A DNA stretch of 40,190 nt from Ignavibacteria bacterium (GCA_016783945.1 JADHVP010000019.1:1-40190); one strand, 5' to 3'. Positions 29,824 to 38,913 are shown, numbered from the stretch's first letter. The notes: generated from the letters alone by a model not told the origin. Program-made: numbers and translations.

Positions 29824-30726
29824 TCATTTTCTCTTATGACCAATCAATCTTATTACATCTGATTTACCTGTATGATATTTCCCTACATTTATATTATTAA
29901 CAGCTTGTTCTATGAAATCAATTTCCAGATTTTGAAAATCACATTCTAATTCTTCCTTGCTGAAAAGCATTTCAATATTCCTTGGTCCCCCGGTATCATT
30001 ATTAATTTGTTCTTTCTCAAATGCTTCCAGGATAAGAATCCCACCTGGATTTAAAAGATTGACTATATTTTTGTGGACTATTTTTCTTAGGTCCGGGGTA
30101 AGATGAACAAATATTAGAGCTATTGCATCATAGGAATTTTTATTCGAAGTTAAATTTTCTAACTCATCTATATAACAGTTAATTTTCACTTTATTTTTAC
30201 CAGCAAGTTCTAAAGCTTTCTTAACAGCATTACGGCTAAAGTCGAATGCATCGACCTTCCAACCCTTTATAGCAGCATAGACCGAATTCCTGCCTTCACC
30301 ATCTGCTGGTAATAAAATCTTACCCGGTTTATGTTCATTGATGACTTCTTTAAAGAATTCATTCGGTTCCAAACCATATACATATTCATCACTTCGATAT
30401 CTGTCATCCCAAAATTCACTCATCTTGTTATACGGTTCATCAGAGCTTTGCTCTTCCATTTTTTTACCTGCTCTTTCTTCCACGATTATTTCTACAGCTT
30501 TCTTTTTATTTGTATCCATGAATGCATCGGTTGCCCCGTAGATAGTTACAGGCATGCTTCCACCTCCTTTTCTGGCATTTCGAAAATATTTTGTTAATAA
30601 AAATGCAAAGGCGGTAACTGCGACAATGATCAGCAGGATTTCTAATACTATAACAAGAATGTTATACTGAATAAAAGTTCTATTCTCAATAAGCAGTACT
30701 ATTTTTTGAAGAAATAAATTATTCAT
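29824..30726 (-). CDS. Class I SAM methyltransferase (TehB-like) with N-terminal membrane-anchor extension
   Basis: N-terminal TM (YNILVIVLEILLIIVAVTAFAFLL); SEFWDDRYRSDEYVYGLEPNEFF...LLPADGEGRNSVYAA. Confidence 0.8.
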   Translation of the reverse strand: MNNLFLQKIVLLIENRTFIQYNILVIVLEILLIIVAVTAFAFLLTKYFRNARKGGGSMPVTIYGATDAFMDTNKKKAVEIIVEERAGKKMEEQSSDEPYNKMSEFWDDRYRSDEYVYGLEPNEFFKEVINEHKPGKILLPADGEGRNSVYAAIKGWKVDAFDFSRNAVKKALELAGKNKVKINCYIDELENLTSNKNSYDAIALIFVHLTPDLRKIVHKNIVNLLNPGGILILEAFEKEQINNDTGGPRNIEMLFSKEELECDFQNLEIDFIEQAVNNINVGKYHTGKSDVIRLIGHKRK

Positions 30727-30748
30727 TTAAGATGTAGATTATAATCAA

Positions 30749-31354
30749 TTATGTTTGTTCATTTAAAGGCAAAACAATGGCACCTTTCCGAAAATTCCCA
30801 ATAACTTCAGCTTTTCTTTGCAAATATAATTGCCCGACAACAGCACCGCTAACAGCATCTAATTCATCTCCATTCATTTTATTGTTGAGACCTTTTATGC
30901 CAAGCTTCTTTAAACCCTTCCTAAGTTTTTCTAGTCCATGCTGCTTACGTGGAATTTTCCAAATATCCTGAGCTGCACCGGGATAAATTTCAATAACAAT
31001 ATGTTTTCTTCTTTTGAGTTTTGTCTTAAGTGCAATTCCTCGCTTTGTTAATGAACGCATCGGTCCGAGTGTGATAGGGAAGAAGCGAATACCTCGTTTT
31101 AATAGTTCACGGTCGCAGGGACGAAAATGCTCTCCATTTCTGTCTTCGAGTGTTTTGCGACCAGGCGGTAGGTTCAAAGGAGCATCAATTGCTATAAGAT
31201 CAGGTGAATAATTCTTAACAAATTCAAAAATCTCATCGTCAGTGTAGACAATTTTACAGGAAAGGATAATGTTATCAGTAAGTAAACAAATACCGGTTTT
31301 GCGTTTCGGACTTCCGGCAAGATCAATACCGATTACTTTAAATTTCTTTTTCAT
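30749..31354 (-). CDS. DUF429-family protein (RNase H-like fold)
   Basis: VIGIDLAGSPKRKTG; IAIDAPLNLP; YPGAAQ; HGLEKLRKGLKKLG; DELDAVSGAVVG. Confidence 0.75.
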   Translation of the reverse strand: MKKKFKVIGIDLAGSPKRKTGICLLTDNIILSCKIVYTDDEIFEFVKNYSPDLIAIDAPLNLPPGRKTLEDRNGEHFRPCDRELLKRGIRFFPITLGPMRSLTKRGIALKTKLKRRKHIVIEIYPGAAQDIWKIPRKQHGLEKLRKGLKKLGIKGLNNKMNGDELDAVSGAVVGQLYLQRKAEVIGNFRKGAIVLPLNEQT

Positions 31355-32142
31355 TATTTCAATTTAATTAAGTATTCACGGTAGACATCAGTTTTTCGAA
31401 ATCCTATTTTTTCATAAGATTTTATAGCACCTATATTGTCAGTGCCAACGTTTAAGCCAACTATGTCAACATTTTTTAATAACTCCTTACATAATTTTGC
31501 AGTTGCAGCTGTTCCATATCCATTGTTGCGATAATCCGGATGGGTTGTAATGTTTCCGAGTGAAGCAACCTTGAATATTTTTGAGTAAACGTGAATCCCT
31601 GCTACGCTTATTAGCTGATTATTTTTTTTAATTCCATAATACATTCCTGTTTCAAGCATTCTCGGATCGAAGAAATTATCAGGGTATGCTGAGTTATAAA
31701 GTGTATTCAACTCTTCAATATCTCTTGTAAATAATTTATAGACCGATGTAGTGTCAATTTTTTGTAAAGACTGTTTGTCTTTTAAAATCATCTTATAGTG
31801 CTCACCTTTTGAAATAAGTTTGTATTTGCTTTCAAGGATTTTTTCAACACCGGATGTAAGATGTGTATAAAATTTATCCGGAAAAATATTCAAACTTGAT
31901 TCAAGTAACTTGTTCAAGTATGATAATTCTTTTTGCGATGAAAGAGCCTGAATAACTATTGGCTGAAACGCTTTATATAAAAGTATAACAGCTTTAAGAT
32001 CGTTATTAGTTTTTAAACCATACCATTGTGTAAGAGGAAAATAAAATTCATCGAGATCACCGATGTGGTATAAGAATAGAGAAGGATTCTTCCTTAAAAA
32101 TGTTTCAATCTCATTTTTGTTATATAAAGTAACAAACTCCAT
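31354..32142 (-). CDS. GNAT family N-acetyltransferase
   Basis: LGNITTHPDYRNNGYGTAATAKLCKELL; SYEKIGFRKTDVYREY. Confidence 0.85.
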   Translation of the reverse strand: MEFVTLYNKNEIETFLRKNPSLFLYHIGDLDEFYFPLTQWYGLKTNNDLKAVILLYKAFQPIVIQALSSQKELSYLNKLLESSLNIFPDKFYTHLTSGVEKILESKYKLISKGEHYKMILKDKQSLQKIDTTSVYKLFTRDIEELNTLYNSAYPDNFFDPRMLETGMYYGIKKNNQLISVAGIHVYSKIFKVASLGNITTHPDYRNNGYGTAATAKLCKELLKNVDIVGLNVGTDNIGAIKSYEKIGFRKTDVYREYLIKLK

Positions 32143-32152
32143 GCAAAGAAAA

Positions 32153-32473
32153 TTATGATTTAATCATTACAAGACACATCTTAAACTTTTTAACCGCTTG
32201 TATCGAATGAGGTTTGTTTGCCGGCATAATAATCATTTCACCTTCTTTCACAATACTAACTTTTCCGGAGATTTTAACTTCCGCTTCACCGTCAGCTATA
32301 TATACAAGTGCATCGAATGGAGCTGTATGTTCGCTTAATCCCTGACCTTCGGCGAAGGCAAAAAAAGTGACATTGCCTGTATCTTTTTTAAGAATCGTTT
32401 TGCTGACAACCGAACCATCCTGGTAATCAGCAAGGTTCTTCATTTTTAATACTTTCGATAATAGATCTTCCAT
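32153..32473 (-). CDS. Cupin domain protein
   Basis: LSEHTAPFDALVYIADGEAEVKISGK...GEMIIMPANKPHSIQA. Confidence 0.9.
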   Translation of the reverse strand: MEDLLSKVLKMKNLADYQDGSVVSKTILKKDTGNVTFFAFAEGQGLSEHTAPFDALVYIADGEAEVKISGKVSIVKEGEMIIMPANKPHSIQAVKKFKMCLVMIKS

Positions 32474-32539
32474 AGTGTTTGTAATTAAATTTGATTAGTA
32501 AAATATGTTGTTTTATAAATTAAGAAGCTTATAAGATTT

Positions 32540-33214
32540 TTAATTTTTAATGATCTCCCAAAAAATACTCGATTTATCAACTTCAGTTATTTTTGGGATT
32601 AAGTTCAACTTCTCGCAAAAGTTCCGAAATTTACCCTCTGTGATGGTTGTCGCTCTAAATCCATCTTTGCATATAATAACACCATCTTTTGTTTTATCTT
32701 CATCAATTTCTCCTAACAGACCACATTCTACCTGTAGTCTAAACCACCCTAATCGATCTTCCCAAAAATTATTTGAGTAACTCGAAAAGAAAGAACTGCC
32801 ACCAATGCGTGTAACACGCAATGTTTCTTTTATCAGGTTTCGTTTATTAAGTTTGAATGCAGACAATCCGTTTTGTAGACATAGCACTTTATCAAAATAG
32901 TTATCGGGAAAGTCTAACTTCTTATCATCCATTTCAAAGACCTGGCAATTTTTAAAATCTTTGAGGATATCCTTTGCAAGCAGAATGCTCTCACCGGAGT
33001 TATCAATACCTACAACTGTCTTTGCTTTCGCTGCTAACTTCAATAGAATCCTGCCGTACCCGCACCCAAGCTCTAAGACTTTATCAGATGGTTTTATTTT
33101 ATTCAGTACAAAATCGATTTCAGCGTTTAGATATTGTACGACTCTTGGAGGAGCTATTTCATAGCATAATCTTAACCGCTCAGCTGATAAATGTTTTGAA
33201 TAATAATCGTCCAA
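32540..33214 (-). CDS. Class I SAM-dependent methyltransferase
   Basis: KVLELGCGYGRILLKLAAKAKTVVGIDNS. Confidence 0.9.
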   Translation of the reverse strand: MDDYYSKHLSAERLRLCYEIAPPRVVQYLNAEIDFVLNKIKPSDKVLELGCGYGRILLKLAAKAKTVVGIDNSGESILLAKDILKDFKNCQVFEMDDKKLDFPDNYFDKVLCLQNGLSAFKLNKRNLIKETLRVTRIGGSSFFSSYSNNFWEDRLGWFRLQVECGLLGEIDEDKTKDGVIICKDGFRATTITEGKFRNFCEKLNLIPKITEVDKSSIFWEIIKN

Positions 33215-33223
33215 AATAAATAG

Positions 33224-34126
33224 TTAATTTATTCCATATACTTGTTTTGGAGCTAAATGATCTGGAAACTTTTCTAAAAGCGAAAGACGGGTAAGGTAAC
33301 ATAAGTGGCATTCTTCAATGTAAGATTCATCAGATTTTATTCCATACTTCTCTGCCAATAATGCCGGACCTCCTTTTATTAAATATTTTAATACGGGGTG
33401 TTCATCCGGATTAAAATTCTTCACAATTTCTGACAAAGGTGTTTTCCAGGCATTACCTATGATGATGCCCTGACAAATATGAACGTTACCGAAAGCATCT
33501 ATATGAATTCTTTCAGGATCGATTAATTCTTCGTGTGGACATTCAGTAAATTCTTTCCAGTGTCTTTTTGGAAGGTCTGAGGTGAGTTTATCAACTGCTC
33601 TTCCTCTGAAACGCGTGTTGCCTCCTATAATAGGTTTTCCCTTTTCTTGAGTATCATCTTTTTCAGAATTAACGACTGGTTTTTCTATACAAATGGTTCC
33701 GGTTGGAATGCCGAGTTTCTCAGCAGCATTGTATGCGAAATAAGCCGGGTTGATTTTAACATCATCATAATGATACTGGTCGTTGCTTATGCTCAGGTCA
33801 GCTACATTTAAATCTTTCAATGGTTTCAGCCAGAGCTTCGCATCCTCTTCTGATGTCGACCAATAACCGTTAGTAACGATTCCCGTCTTAAAACCCATAT
33901 CGCATGCAATTTCGATTCCTTTAAGCATGAGCTGGTAATATAGAAAAGGTTCACCCCCTTCAAAATAGATCCATTCAATGGAGCCAATTTTTGGTAATTC
34001 TCTGTAAATATTCTGGAGCTTTTCTAAAGTAAAAGTTCCCTGTGCTTCAGGACTGCTGTACACGAAACAATGATCACATTCGTATGTGCATTGATAAGTC
34101 AAAAGAAAGTGGATACCGGTTAACAT
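33224..34126 (-). CDS. Radical SAM protein
   Basis: CTYECDHCFVYSSP (CxxxCxxC); C-terminal cysteines ECHLCYLTR. Confidence 0.85.
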   Translation of the reverse strand: MLTGIHFLLTYQCTYECDHCFVYSSPEAQGTFTLEKLQNIYRELPKIGSIEWIYFEGGEPFLYYQLMLKGIEIACDMGFKTGIVTNGYWSTSEEDAKLWLKPLKDLNVADLSISNDQYHYDDVKINPAYFAYNAAEKLGIPTGTICIEKPVVNSEKDDTQEKGKPIIGGNTRFRGRAVDKLTSDLPKRHWKEFTECPHEELIDPERIHIDAFGNVHICQGIIIGNAWKTPLSEIVKNFNPDEHPVLKYLIKGGPALLAEKYGIKSDESYIEECHLCYLTRLSLLEKFPDHLAPKQVYGIN

Positions 34127-34161
34127 GTTATGAGTTAGTTTAAATATTTAATGATAAAAAG

Positions 34162-34373
34162 TTTTAATTGACCTAATTGACCAATTGCACTAATTACTCT
34201 AAAGAAATCCCAAATAACAAATATTAAAAGACAAATAAAATACAAATTCAAAACAACAATGTCTAAAACTTGTTTGGAATTTTCGAATTTGATATTTGCA
34301 ATTTATTTGGCATTTGTTGATTGTAATTTGTGATTTATCCAGGTTAGGTCAATTAGATTAATTAGTAATTAAA
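34162..34373. repeat. Large imperfect inverted repeat, AT-rich intergenic element
   Basis: ttttaattgacctaattgaccaattgcac... vs reverse complement of ...aggtcaattagattaattagtaatt; internal arms rich in CAAATaaCAAAT / ATTTGttgATT. Confidence 0.65.
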
Positions 34374-34410
34374 ATTGTAGTCTGAATTTATTTTAGAATA
34401 ATAATACTCG

Positions 34411-34758
34411 TCAGTCTCTCACATAATGCGGCATCTCAAAAGGTATATCTAAAATCATCTCAACGAAACCTTTATAAATGCCATTTTCAAACCAGGGTGT
34501 ATGGTATACAAAATGTTTCACACCATTCTTTTCCGTTGTATAATAATTCGGTTTTTTTGCTGCAATAAGTTCTTCAAGTTTTTTCTTTGCAGAATCGGGA
34601 TGACAGTCGATTAATTTAGTCCCGATTAATTTTTCTCCCCCCTCTTCTTTGAATGCATTAATTGCCTTATCATTCATTTCAACTATAATCCCATTCTCGT
34701 CGCAAACACTTATAGTTGTATCAATTTCTTTAGTCCAATATTGTTTTTCCATACTCAT
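34411..34758 (-). CDS. PAS domain protein
   Basis: ISVCDENGIIVEMNDKAINAFKEEGGEKLIGTKLIDCHP. Confidence 0.8.
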   Translation of the reverse strand: MSMEKQYWTKEIDTTISVCDENGIIVEMNDKAINAFKEEGGEKLIGTKLIDCHPDSAKKKLEELIAAKKPNYYTTEKNGVKHFVYHTPWFENGIYKGFVEMILDIPFEMPHYVRD

Positions 34759-34886
34759 ATTTTAATTATTAAAAAGTTATGTTTATATTTGTCATTGTAA
34801 AAGCAGAGTCTATTGAAGAGGACTCTGGGATTTAAAATTCTTAATTATTCAGAGTCTCCTTCCCCGAAGGGGCTCCTTCCCCATAG

Positions 34887-34905
34887 CTGTCCATTATACA
34901 CAAAT
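34887..34905 (+). repeat. Left terminal inverted repeat (19 bp)
   Basis: CTGTCCATTATACACAAAT. Confidence 0.9.
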
Positions 34906-35003
34906 CATTTTCTCAATGCAGCTTCATAACCTTTTAAAAAATCTGCTGTTCTTCTAATTCCTATCCAAATTGTTATAGGACCAGGCGGAGAATCACTTTT
35001 CCA
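34905..35003 (-). pseudogene. In-frame remnant of a Tn5-type transposase C-terminus, directly after the DUF4338 stop
   Basis: Translation continuing in the same frame after TAA: WKSDSPPGPITIWIGIRRTADFLKGYEAALRK*, stop overlapping the left TIR by 1 nt. Confidence 0.7.
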
Positions 35004-35951
35004 TTAGCTTACCCCCAATACTGTTCGAAAATTCCTCTCAAGAGGGTAAACGTAGATATCTTTCACAGGTAAACTATGTTTATTATATCTGTCTAACTTA
35101 CCACGACCTTTTGTCTTTCCTAAATATATCCAGTTTGCTGCTTTATAACTTGTTCCTGCAAAACGTCCCGTTTCTACAAATGTCTCTAATAATACAGGGC
35201 GATAACCATAGCAATTGGAAAAATCTTCTTGTACTCTCTGAGTACATATCGAAAGTACTTTTGAAGCAAGGTTCTTACTACGTACCCAGGGTAGGATTAG
35301 GAATCGAGAATTATTAACAATTAAATGTAGCAGCTTCTCTCTTGTCAATGAATCCCAACCTATCCAACTGTCTCTCGGCTTAAGTTTCCAGGCAGAGGCT
35401 GAAAAACCAACTGCCCCAAGTATACCACTATCCCATTTTATTATGTATCGTTGCTGTGCCCCGGGTAATGGAGTATAACCTAAGTAATGATATTTTCCTA
35501 TCAATGCATTCCATAATCTTGATGCCTTGCTGTCTTTCACTGACTCTAAACGCAAACCTCGAAGCTCACCTACAGGATAAACTACCTGTGATTTAGGAAC
35601 TTCGCATATTGGAATGTCTGTAAAATTAAATCGCTTACCGTTACCATTCCTATTACGTGGAGGTGGAAGCTTGATTAGACCTAAACGGTCTAACCTTAGT
35701 AGAGCCACTTTACAACTCATTATCTTTTTCCGACCAAGCCTGTCATACCAGCTTAAACGTTCACATACTTGTCGGGCAATTTCTTCTCTAAAAACCGGAT
35801 TGGCTTTCCTTATCTCTTCTTCTATTATTCCTATTTCATATGACCCAAATTCCCGCCCACATATTCTCTTCTTTTCGAATAAGAATGCCTGCCTCTGCCT
35901 GGCAGTCAAACAGGTGGCTGTCAGACTAAGATTTTTAGCAGTCTCTTGCAT
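35004..35951 (-). CDS. DUF4338 (Druantia DruA-like) protein
   Basis: RLWNALIGKYHYLGYTPLPGAQQRYIIKWDSGILGAVGFSASAWKLKPRDSWIGW...NNSRFLILPWVRSKNLASKVLS...YGYRPVLLETFVETGRFAGTSYKAANWIYLGKTKGRGKLDR. Confidence 0.85.
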   Translation of the reverse strand: MQETAKNLSLTATCLTARQRQAFLFEKKRICGREFGSYEIGIIEEEIRKANPVFREEIARQVCERLSWYDRLGRKKIMSCKVALLRLDRLGLIKLPPPRNRNGNGKRFNFTDIPICEVPKSQVVYPVGELRGLRLESVKDSKASRLWNALIGKYHYLGYTPLPGAQQRYIIKWDSGILGAVGFSASAWKLKPRDSWIGWDSLTREKLLHLIVNNSRFLILPWVRSKNLASKVLSICTQRVQEDFSNCYGYRPVLLETFVETGRFAGTSYKAANWIYLGKTKGRGKLDRYNKHSLPVKDIYVYPLERNFRTVLGVS

Positions 35952-36014
35952 TATATTTCCTTGATTATATTTAAAAAGATATTATACAAAATATTTTCCT
36001 TCGTGTCCAGTCAT

Positions 36015-36033
36015 ATTTGTGTATAATGGACAG
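36015..36033 (-). repeat. Right terminal inverted repeat (19 bp)
   Basis: ATTTGTGTATAATGGACAG, perfect reverse complement of the left end. Confidence 0.9.
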
Positions 36034-36068
36034 TCTTGCTAAGGAGGGGATATGGGGAGGTCTTTTAT

Positions 36069-37352
36069 TTATTTTAAAAAAACCATCATCTTAACATCTA
36101 CAAAATCTCCTGTTACTAATCTGTAGAAATACACACCACTCGGATTACCACTTCCATCCCCCAAAGGGGCAGGCCAATTCACCTCATAACTCCCAGCATT
36201 TAGCTTCTCACTCACAAGGACACCCACTTCTTTCCCAAGTGAATTATATACAACTATCTTTACAAAAGATGATTTCGGAATGTCGAACCTGATTTTAGTA
36301 ATTGGATTGAAGGGGTTAGGATAGTTTTGATATAATTTAAAATCAGAGGGTGTTTTATTGCTGATAGGTTCAACTCCTGTGACACCTCCGTTAGTTGTCT
36401 TTAATATTAATCCGTTTGCTCCGCATGCATAACCTGTTAACGCATTTATCATAAAAATGCCGTTTAATGTAGCAGTGGTTCCGCTTGTTTGTGAAACCCA
36501 GTTTGCTCCGCTATTTGTTGAACGCAATATCATACCATTACTACCTGCAGCAAAACCAATTGAATTATCACCGAAATGAACTGCATTAATGTTATTCCCA
36601 GCGGCTGATCCAATATTAGATACCAATTCCCAATTATTCCCGCTGTTAGTCGAGCGGTATATCTGTCCCCAGGTAGTACCATAATAGTAATTGCTCCCAG
36701 TTGCAAATCCTGTATTATCATCTTTGAAATAGATGTAGGAAAGTGTATATGAAATATTGAGACCTGAATTATTTAACATTAGAACAGTTGACCAGTTATA
36801 TCCGGTGTTGGTAGATTTGTAGATCAATGCTCCTGGCATATCTGTAACACAAACCATCAGCATAGAAGCATTAAAATAATGAACACCCGAAACCATGTGA
36901 GGTGAAGGTGTATATCGCGGGTTCCAACTGGAACCTCCATCGGTAGAATAACACATAAGGTTGCCTCCACCGCCCGTAATTCCCGTTAAAGCATTTATGA
37001 AAGAGATGCTTCTAACGTTTATCCCGCATCCGGTAGCATTAAACCAGGAGCTGCCGCTGTTACTTGTCTTAATTACATAACCTGTATAATCTGATGCGTA
37101 TCCAGTGGTGATTGATGGAAAACAAGTACTGAATATGCTTTGAGTTATAGAAGACGGTATTGTAGTCCAGTTTAAACCGTTGTTAGTTGTTCTTAATATT
37201 ATACCGTTAGAGCCGACAGCAATTCCTGTGGATTCATTTATAAAACATATATCGTATAGACTTTGTGTTGTGCCTGATTGAAGCTGAATCCATTGAGAGA
37301 ACGATACTGAAGTAACAAAAGCCATTAAGAAAATAATAATTAAATTTTTCAT
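36069..37352 (-). CDS. YCF48/BNR-like repeat secreted protein with T9SS C-terminal sorting domain
   Basis: Repeats (AVGSNGIILRTTNNGLNW, AAGSNGMILRSTNSGANW); C-terminal LYQNYPNPFNPITKIRFDIPKSS...SGVYFYRL. Confidence 0.9.
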   Translation of the reverse strand: MKNLIIIFLMAFVTSVSFSQWIQLQSGTTQSLYDICFINESTGIAVGSNGIILRTTNNGLNWTTIPSSITQSIFSTCFPSITTGYASDYTGYVIKTSNSGSSWFNATGCGINVRSISFINALTGITGGGGNLMCYSTDGGSSWNPRYTPSPHMVSGVHYFNASMLMVCVTDMPGALIYKSTNTGYNWSTVLMLNNSGLNISYTLSYIYFKDDNTGFATGSNYYYGTTWGQIYRSTNSGNNWELVSNIGSAAGNNINAVHFGDNSIGFAAGSNGMILRSTNSGANWVSQTSGTTATLNGIFMINALTGYACGANGLILKTTNGGVTGVEPISNKTPSDFKLYQNYPNPFNPITKIRFDIPKSSFVKIVVYNSLGKEVGVLVSEKLNAGSYEVNWPAPLGDGSGNPSGVYFYRLVTGDFVDVKMMVFLK

Positions 37353-37403
37353 AATGTTTTATTATTAGAATTAGTATAAAATCAATCAAGTAAATGCATA
37401 AAA

Positions 37404-38822
37404 CTATTTTAAAAGAACAAGTTTCTTCGTGTCAACAAAACTTTCTGTTATCAATCTGTAATAATACACTCCGCTCGTATAACTGCTTCCATCCCAACTA
37501 ACCTCATAACTCCCCGCACTCAGCTTTTCATTAACAAGTGTTGCAACCTCTCTACCAAGTGCATCATATATGATCAGCTTTGCGTCAGATGTCTTTGGAA
37601 GATCGAATTTTATTGTTGTCGACGGATTAAAAGGATTGGGATAGTTTTGGTGTAGTATGTATGACGATGGAGTGAGTTCGTTAATGTTTTGTATGTATGA
37701 AACAGCCTGCCCATACACTTTGTAAACTGCTTTCGAGGTAACTGTAAATATAGTATCTCCTGAATTAGGATTTTTAACCAGACCTAAAACTGTTTTTGAA
37801 GGGGTAAACGTATTGTTATAAATAAACCAGTTTGCTCCTTTATTTGTCGATTTATAAATTCCGTTATCCGTACCTGCATAAAATATGTTTTCGTTGAGAG
37901 GATCTATTTCCATATCATAACATTTTAAATTGAAAATCACGCTCCAGCTTGTTCCGTTATTCGTTGATTTTAAAATCCCGGCGTTGTTTGTATGAGTAGT
38001 TACGAAAATTGAGCTATCGTTATTATTAAATACGAACCTTCGTATGTCAACAGGAATGATACTGACATCTTGAAAATTATATCCGGCATTAAGGCTGCGT
38101 TTAAGACCACTATTAGTTGTCAAAAAAACTGTGTTATGATTAAAAGGATTTACTTTCATAACGGGAGCATAAAAGTTGTTCGATATAGAATCGACTGCAA
38201 CCCAGTTAGCTCCTCGGTTAGTTGTTTTATTTATTCGGGTAAGCGTATTTGTTTGCCCAATATACATAATATTTTTGTCAACCGGGTCAATTGCCATACT
38301 ATAATTAGTGATAGGAAGTGAAGATGAAAAAACTTCCGATCCGCTTAATCCGTTATCAATAGAATAATAGACATACATCATTGGTTCCCACCATGCTGCT
38401 TGACGAGAACATATAAATTGGCTTGTATCTGTTTTTGCAAACTCAAAATCAATAACATATCCAAACGAAATTACGGGTGGGTACGTCCACAATTGATAAT
38501 TACTGTTCAAGGCGCTGTTATGATAATTACTTTGAAAAGTTTTTGATACATAGTTGTATCTCCAAACAGTATAAACTCTCAAATCTACGTTAGGAAGAGT
38601 CGTGTAAGGTCCTAATAATTGAAAGTAAAAATTCTTATATCCATTTTGCGGCAGGAATGTCTTATAATATTTATATATATAAAGTGAATCGGTTGTATAT
38701 ATCGCTGTGGTGTAAGTTTCAGCAAGAGATGAAGACGATAAATATAAGATGAGAATTACGAGACCGGAAATCTTCTTCATTTTAGAAAATGTTTTGTTAA
38801 GAAGTAAACGAACTGATTTCAT
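37404..38822 (-). CDS. BNR/sialidase-like repeat secreted protein with T9SS C-terminal sorting domain
   Basis: GIYKSTNKGANW-type repeats; LHQNYPNPFNPSTTIKFDLPKTS...SGVYYYRL. Confidence 0.9.
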   Translation of the reverse strand: MKSVRLLLNKTFSKMKKISGLVILILYLSSSSLAETYTTAIYTTDSLYIYKYYKTFLPQNGYKNFYFQLLGPYTTLPNVDLRVYTVWRYNYVSKTFQSNYHNSALNSNYQLWTYPPVISFGYVIDFEFAKTDTSQFICSRQAAWWEPMMYVYYSIDNGLSGSEVFSSSLPITNYSMAIDPVDKNIMYIGQTNTLTRINKTTNRGANWVAVDSISNNFYAPVMKVNPFNHNTVFLTTNSGLKRSLNAGYNFQDVSIIPVDIRRFVFNNNDSSIFVTTHTNNAGILKSTNNGTSWSVIFNLKCYDMEIDPLNENIFYAGTDNGIYKSTNKGANWFIYNNTFTPSKTVLGLVKNPNSGDTIFTVTSKAVYKVYGQAVSYIQNINELTPSSYILHQNYPNPFNPSTTIKFDLPKTSDAKLIIYDALGREVATLVNEKLSAGSYEVSWDGSSYTSGVYYYRLITESFVDTKKLVLLK

Positions 38823-38913
38823 TTTATTTATCCTCCGTAAAATTTTTTTAAATGTTTTATTATTTCAACTTACAACGTTCTGCTAAACACTGCACTCCGG
38901 AATATATTTACTT

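Larger units (their letters stand above)
34887..36033 (-). mobile_element. IS-like element with Tn5-like 19-bp terminal inverted repeats carrying a DUF4338/DruA-like gene
   Basis: CTGTCCATTATACACAAAT at 34887-34905 and its perfect reverse complement ATTTGTGTATAATGGACAG at 36015-36033, enclosing a single gene; ends resemble the Tn5 19-bp ends. Confidence 0.85.

Noticed and set aside
35004-35951. A complete Druantia defence system
   Set aside because: Only the DUF4338 protein is present; neighbours are a PAS protein and T9SS cargo, with no large helicase or other Dru genes.
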